From positions 1-6,910 of the forward strand of contig SLIW01000167.1 of NCBI GenBank assembly GCA_007135435.1: a stretch of DNA of 6,910 nucleotides. The letters run 5' to 3'. Source of the stretch: Natronomonas sp. GTDB taxonomy: Archaea; Halobacteriota; Halobacteria; Halobacteriales; Haloarculaceae. Numbering within the stretch: position 1 is the first letter of the stretch; every line of letters begins with the position of its first letter. This document shows positions 5,449 to 6,910 of this stretch, in pieces. The position numbers were made by a program, and so were the translations under genes. Below the pieces are notes generated by a model, which saw only the letters and a list, made by a program, of their open reading frames with translations, had not been told where the DNA came from and searched no databases.

Positions 5449-6624
5449 ATGACCATGGACTTCGCGGACCGCGTCGAACGGGTCGAACCGAGCGCGACGC
5501 TCGCCATCAGCAACCTCGCCTCGCGGCTGCGGGCCGACGGCGTGGACGTCGTCGACCTCTCGGTGGGCGAGCCGGACTTCCCCACGCCAGCGAACGTCGT
5601 CGAGGCGGGCAAGCGGGCGATGGACGAGGGCCACACGGGTTACGCGCCCTCGAACGGCATCCCGGCGCTCAAGGAGGCGATCGCCGAGAAGCTCGCGGCG
5701 GACGGCCTCGCGTACGACGCCGACGAGGTGATCGTCACGCCCGGCGCCAAGCAGGCGCTCTACGAGACGTTCCAGGCGCTCATCGACGGAGGGGCCGGCG
5801 GGGCCGGCGGGGGTTCGGGCGACGAGGTCGTGCTCCTCGACCCCGCGTGGGTGAGCTACGAGGCGATGGCGAAGCTCGCCGGCGGCGCGCTCTCCCGGGT
5901 CGACCTCTCGGCGCACGGCTTCCAGCTCGAGCCCGCCCTCGACGAGCTCGCCGAGGCGGTCTCCGACGACACCGCCCTCCTGGTGGTCAACTCGCCGTCG
6001 AACCCCTCCGGGGCGGTCTTCGGCGACGCGGCGCTCGCGGGCGTCCGCGACCTCGCGGTCGACCACGACGTGACGGTCGTCTCCGACGAGATCTACGAGG
6101 CGATCACCTACGGGGTCGAGCCGACCTCGCTCGGGACACTCGACGGGATGGCCGAGCGCACGGTCACGGTCAACGGTTTCTCGAAGGCCTACTCGATGAC
6201 CGGCTGGCGGCTGGGCTACCTCGCCGCGCCCGCCGACCTCGTGGCGCAGGCGGGGAAGCTCCACTCCCACTCGGTCTCCTCGGCGACGCACTTCGTCCAG
6301 CACGCCGGCGTCGAGGCGCTCCGGAACACCGACGAGGCCGTCGAGGAGATGCGCGCCGCCTTCGAGTCGCGGCGCGACATGCTCGTCGAGCTGTTCGCCG
6401 ACCACGACGTCGACGTGCCGGTCCCCGACGGGGCCTTCTACCTCATGCTCCCCGTCGACGGCGACGACCAGGCGTGGTGCGAGGCCGCCCTCGAGGAGGC
6501 CCACGTCGCGACGGTCCCCGGGAGCGCGTTCGGGACGCCCGGGTTCGCGCGGCTGTCGTACGCCGCGAGCGAGGCCCGCCTCCGGGAGGGCGTCGAGCGG
6601 CTCGCCGCGGGCGACTTCCTCTGA
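5449..6624 (+). CDS. Class I/II PLP-dependent aminotransferase (aspartate aminotransferase-like)
   Basis: A 391-residue fold-type I aminotransferase, most like the Igamma aspartate aminotransferases common in archaea. Seen: the N-terminal LSVGEPDFPTP motif, GYAPSNGIPALKEAI, PGAKQALYE for the cofactor phosphate, NSPSNPSG (181-188, Asn185 facing the PLP ring), SDEIYE with Asp213 and Tyr216, the Schiff-base lysine Lys246 in NGFSKAYSMTGWRLGY (242-257), and Arg368 in GFARLSYA, which holds the substrate carboxylate. All key catalytic residues are present. A Gly-rich insertion (114-124) replaces the usual short turn before DEVVLLDP. It follows ribH and two minigenes and is probably co-transcribed with them, although the reactions have no obvious direct link. 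Substrate may be aspartate or another amino acid; sequence alone does not settle it. Confidence 0.93.
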   Translation: MTMDFADRVERVEPSATLAISNLASRLRADGVDVVDLSVGEPDFPTPANVVEAGKRAMDEGHTGYAPSNGIPALKEAIAEKLAADGLAYDADEVIVTPGAKQALYETFQALIDGGAGGAGGGSGDEVVLLDPAWVSYEAMAKLAGGALSRVDLSAHGFQLEPALDELAEAVSDDTALLVVNSPSNPSGAVFGDAALAGVRDLAVDHDVTVVSDEIYEAITYGVEPTSLGTLDGMAERTVTVNGFSKAYSMTGWRLGYLAAPADLVAQAGKLHSHSVSSATHFVQHAGVEALRNTDEAVEEMRAAFESRRDMLVELFADHDVDVPVPDGAFYLMLPVDGDDQAWCEAALEEAHVATVPGSAFGTPGFARLSYAASEARLREGVERLAAGDFL

Positions 6625-6706
6625 CCGGTACCTGGCGGGCCCGTTCGACGGCTGGCGTGATCCCGGCGGCGGGCGGTCCGCGGGTTTCGAGTGAGCGGGG
6701 CGAGCG

Positions 6707-6801
6707 GAGTGACCGGAGCGACCAGACGGAGCGAGTTGTACGATCGGAAGCGATCAGAGCGACCTGAGCGACCAGAACGACCGCAGCGGTCGGAGACATC
6801 G
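6707..6801. repeat. Degenerate 9-bp-period GAGCGACC repeats
   Basis: Two blocks of 9-base units. The first is GAGTGACCG and GAGCGACCA (6707-6724). The second starts at 6748 with AAGCGATCA, then GAGCGACCT, GAGCGACCA, GAACGACCG, CAGCGGTCG and GAGACATCG. A non-repeating stretch (GAGTTGTACGATCGG, 6733-6747) separates the blocks. GAGCGA-type runs are common in GC-rich haloarchaeal intergenic DNA. Confidence 0.7.
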
Positions 6802-6886
6802 CTCGTTCGGGACGACGGGAGGAGGGTGCATCCCCACGGAGGGCCTCCGCGGCGGCCGCTCCGGCTCCCCACGACTCGGTCGGGGG

Positions 6887-6901
6887 CCGGCGGGCCGCCG
6901 G
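6887..6901. repeat. GC-rich inverted repeat near the window edge
   Basis: CCGGCGG, one base, then CCGCCGG: a perfect 7-base inverted repeat. A one-base loop is too tight for a full hairpin, so it is better viewed as a near-palindrome. It may belong to a feature continuing beyond the window. Confidence 0.45.
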
Positions 6902-6910
6902 TGTGCGTCA

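Larger units (their letters stand above)
6625..6910. other. Gene-free 3' region with degenerate repeats
   Basis: After the aminotransferase stop come 286 bases to the window edge. Open frames exist on the minus strand, running antisense into the aminotransferase gene, but their products are Arg/Ser/Pro-rich and lack the acidic bias of haloarchaeal proteins. I see no T-rich terminator, tRNA or promoter box here. The region is a repeat patch followed by very GC-rich palindromes. Confidence 0.65.

Noticed and set aside
6779..6791. GACCGC-A-GCGGTC inverted repeat as a transcription terminator
   Set aside because: The one-base loop is sterically unlikely, no T-run follows, and it falls within the 9-bp repeat pattern, which explains it.
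6443..6872. Minus-strand open frames antisense to the 3' end of the aminotransferase gene, extending into the repeat region
   Set aside because: The products are Arg/Ser/Pro-rich repeats without acidic bias or recognisable domains, and half of each overlaps a confident gene. GC-rich DNA leaves such frames open by chance.

Overview
The window looks like chromosomal DNA of a halophilic archaeon (class Halobacteria). Base composition is very GC-rich. The proteins are strongly acidic, with Asp/Glu-rich linkers. One protein carries a twin-arginine lipoprotein signal. Several genes have an AT-rich box 25-30 bases upstream of the start codon, the haloarchaeal layout for leaderless transcripts. The genus cannot be told from what I can see.

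Left half, minus strand, read right to left: an agl23-type multispanning membrane protein associated with N-glycosylation (2207-4072); purK, the ATP-grasp carboxylase of purine synthesis (837-2069); and a NosL-family copper-site lipoprotein with a His/Asp-rich linker (53-712). Each has its own promoter-like box, so they look like three separate transcription units rather than an operon. No purE or nos genes lie beside them in the window.

Right half, plus strand: a small protein with a ParB/sulfiredoxin-like motif (4284-4682), a 247-base gap with a five-copy 18-bp tandem repeat, then ribH (lumazine synthase, 4930-5373) and a class I/II PLP-dependent aminotransferase (5449-6624). The last two look co-transcribed. 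The final 286 bases hold 9-bp-period GAGCGACC-type repeats and GC-rich palindromes, with no gene I can support.

The most unusual structure is the ribH-aminotransferase junction. The stop/Shine-Dalgarno/start module is repeated at an exact 37-base period. This leaves two tandem 11-codon minigenes between the two real genes, each separated from its neighbours by one base and each preceded by GGAGG with a 9-base spacer. Other points of interest are the 18-bp array, the His-rich NosL without visible nos partners, and the uncharacterised ParB-like protein. I found no CRISPR array, insertion sequence, rRNA or tRNA.
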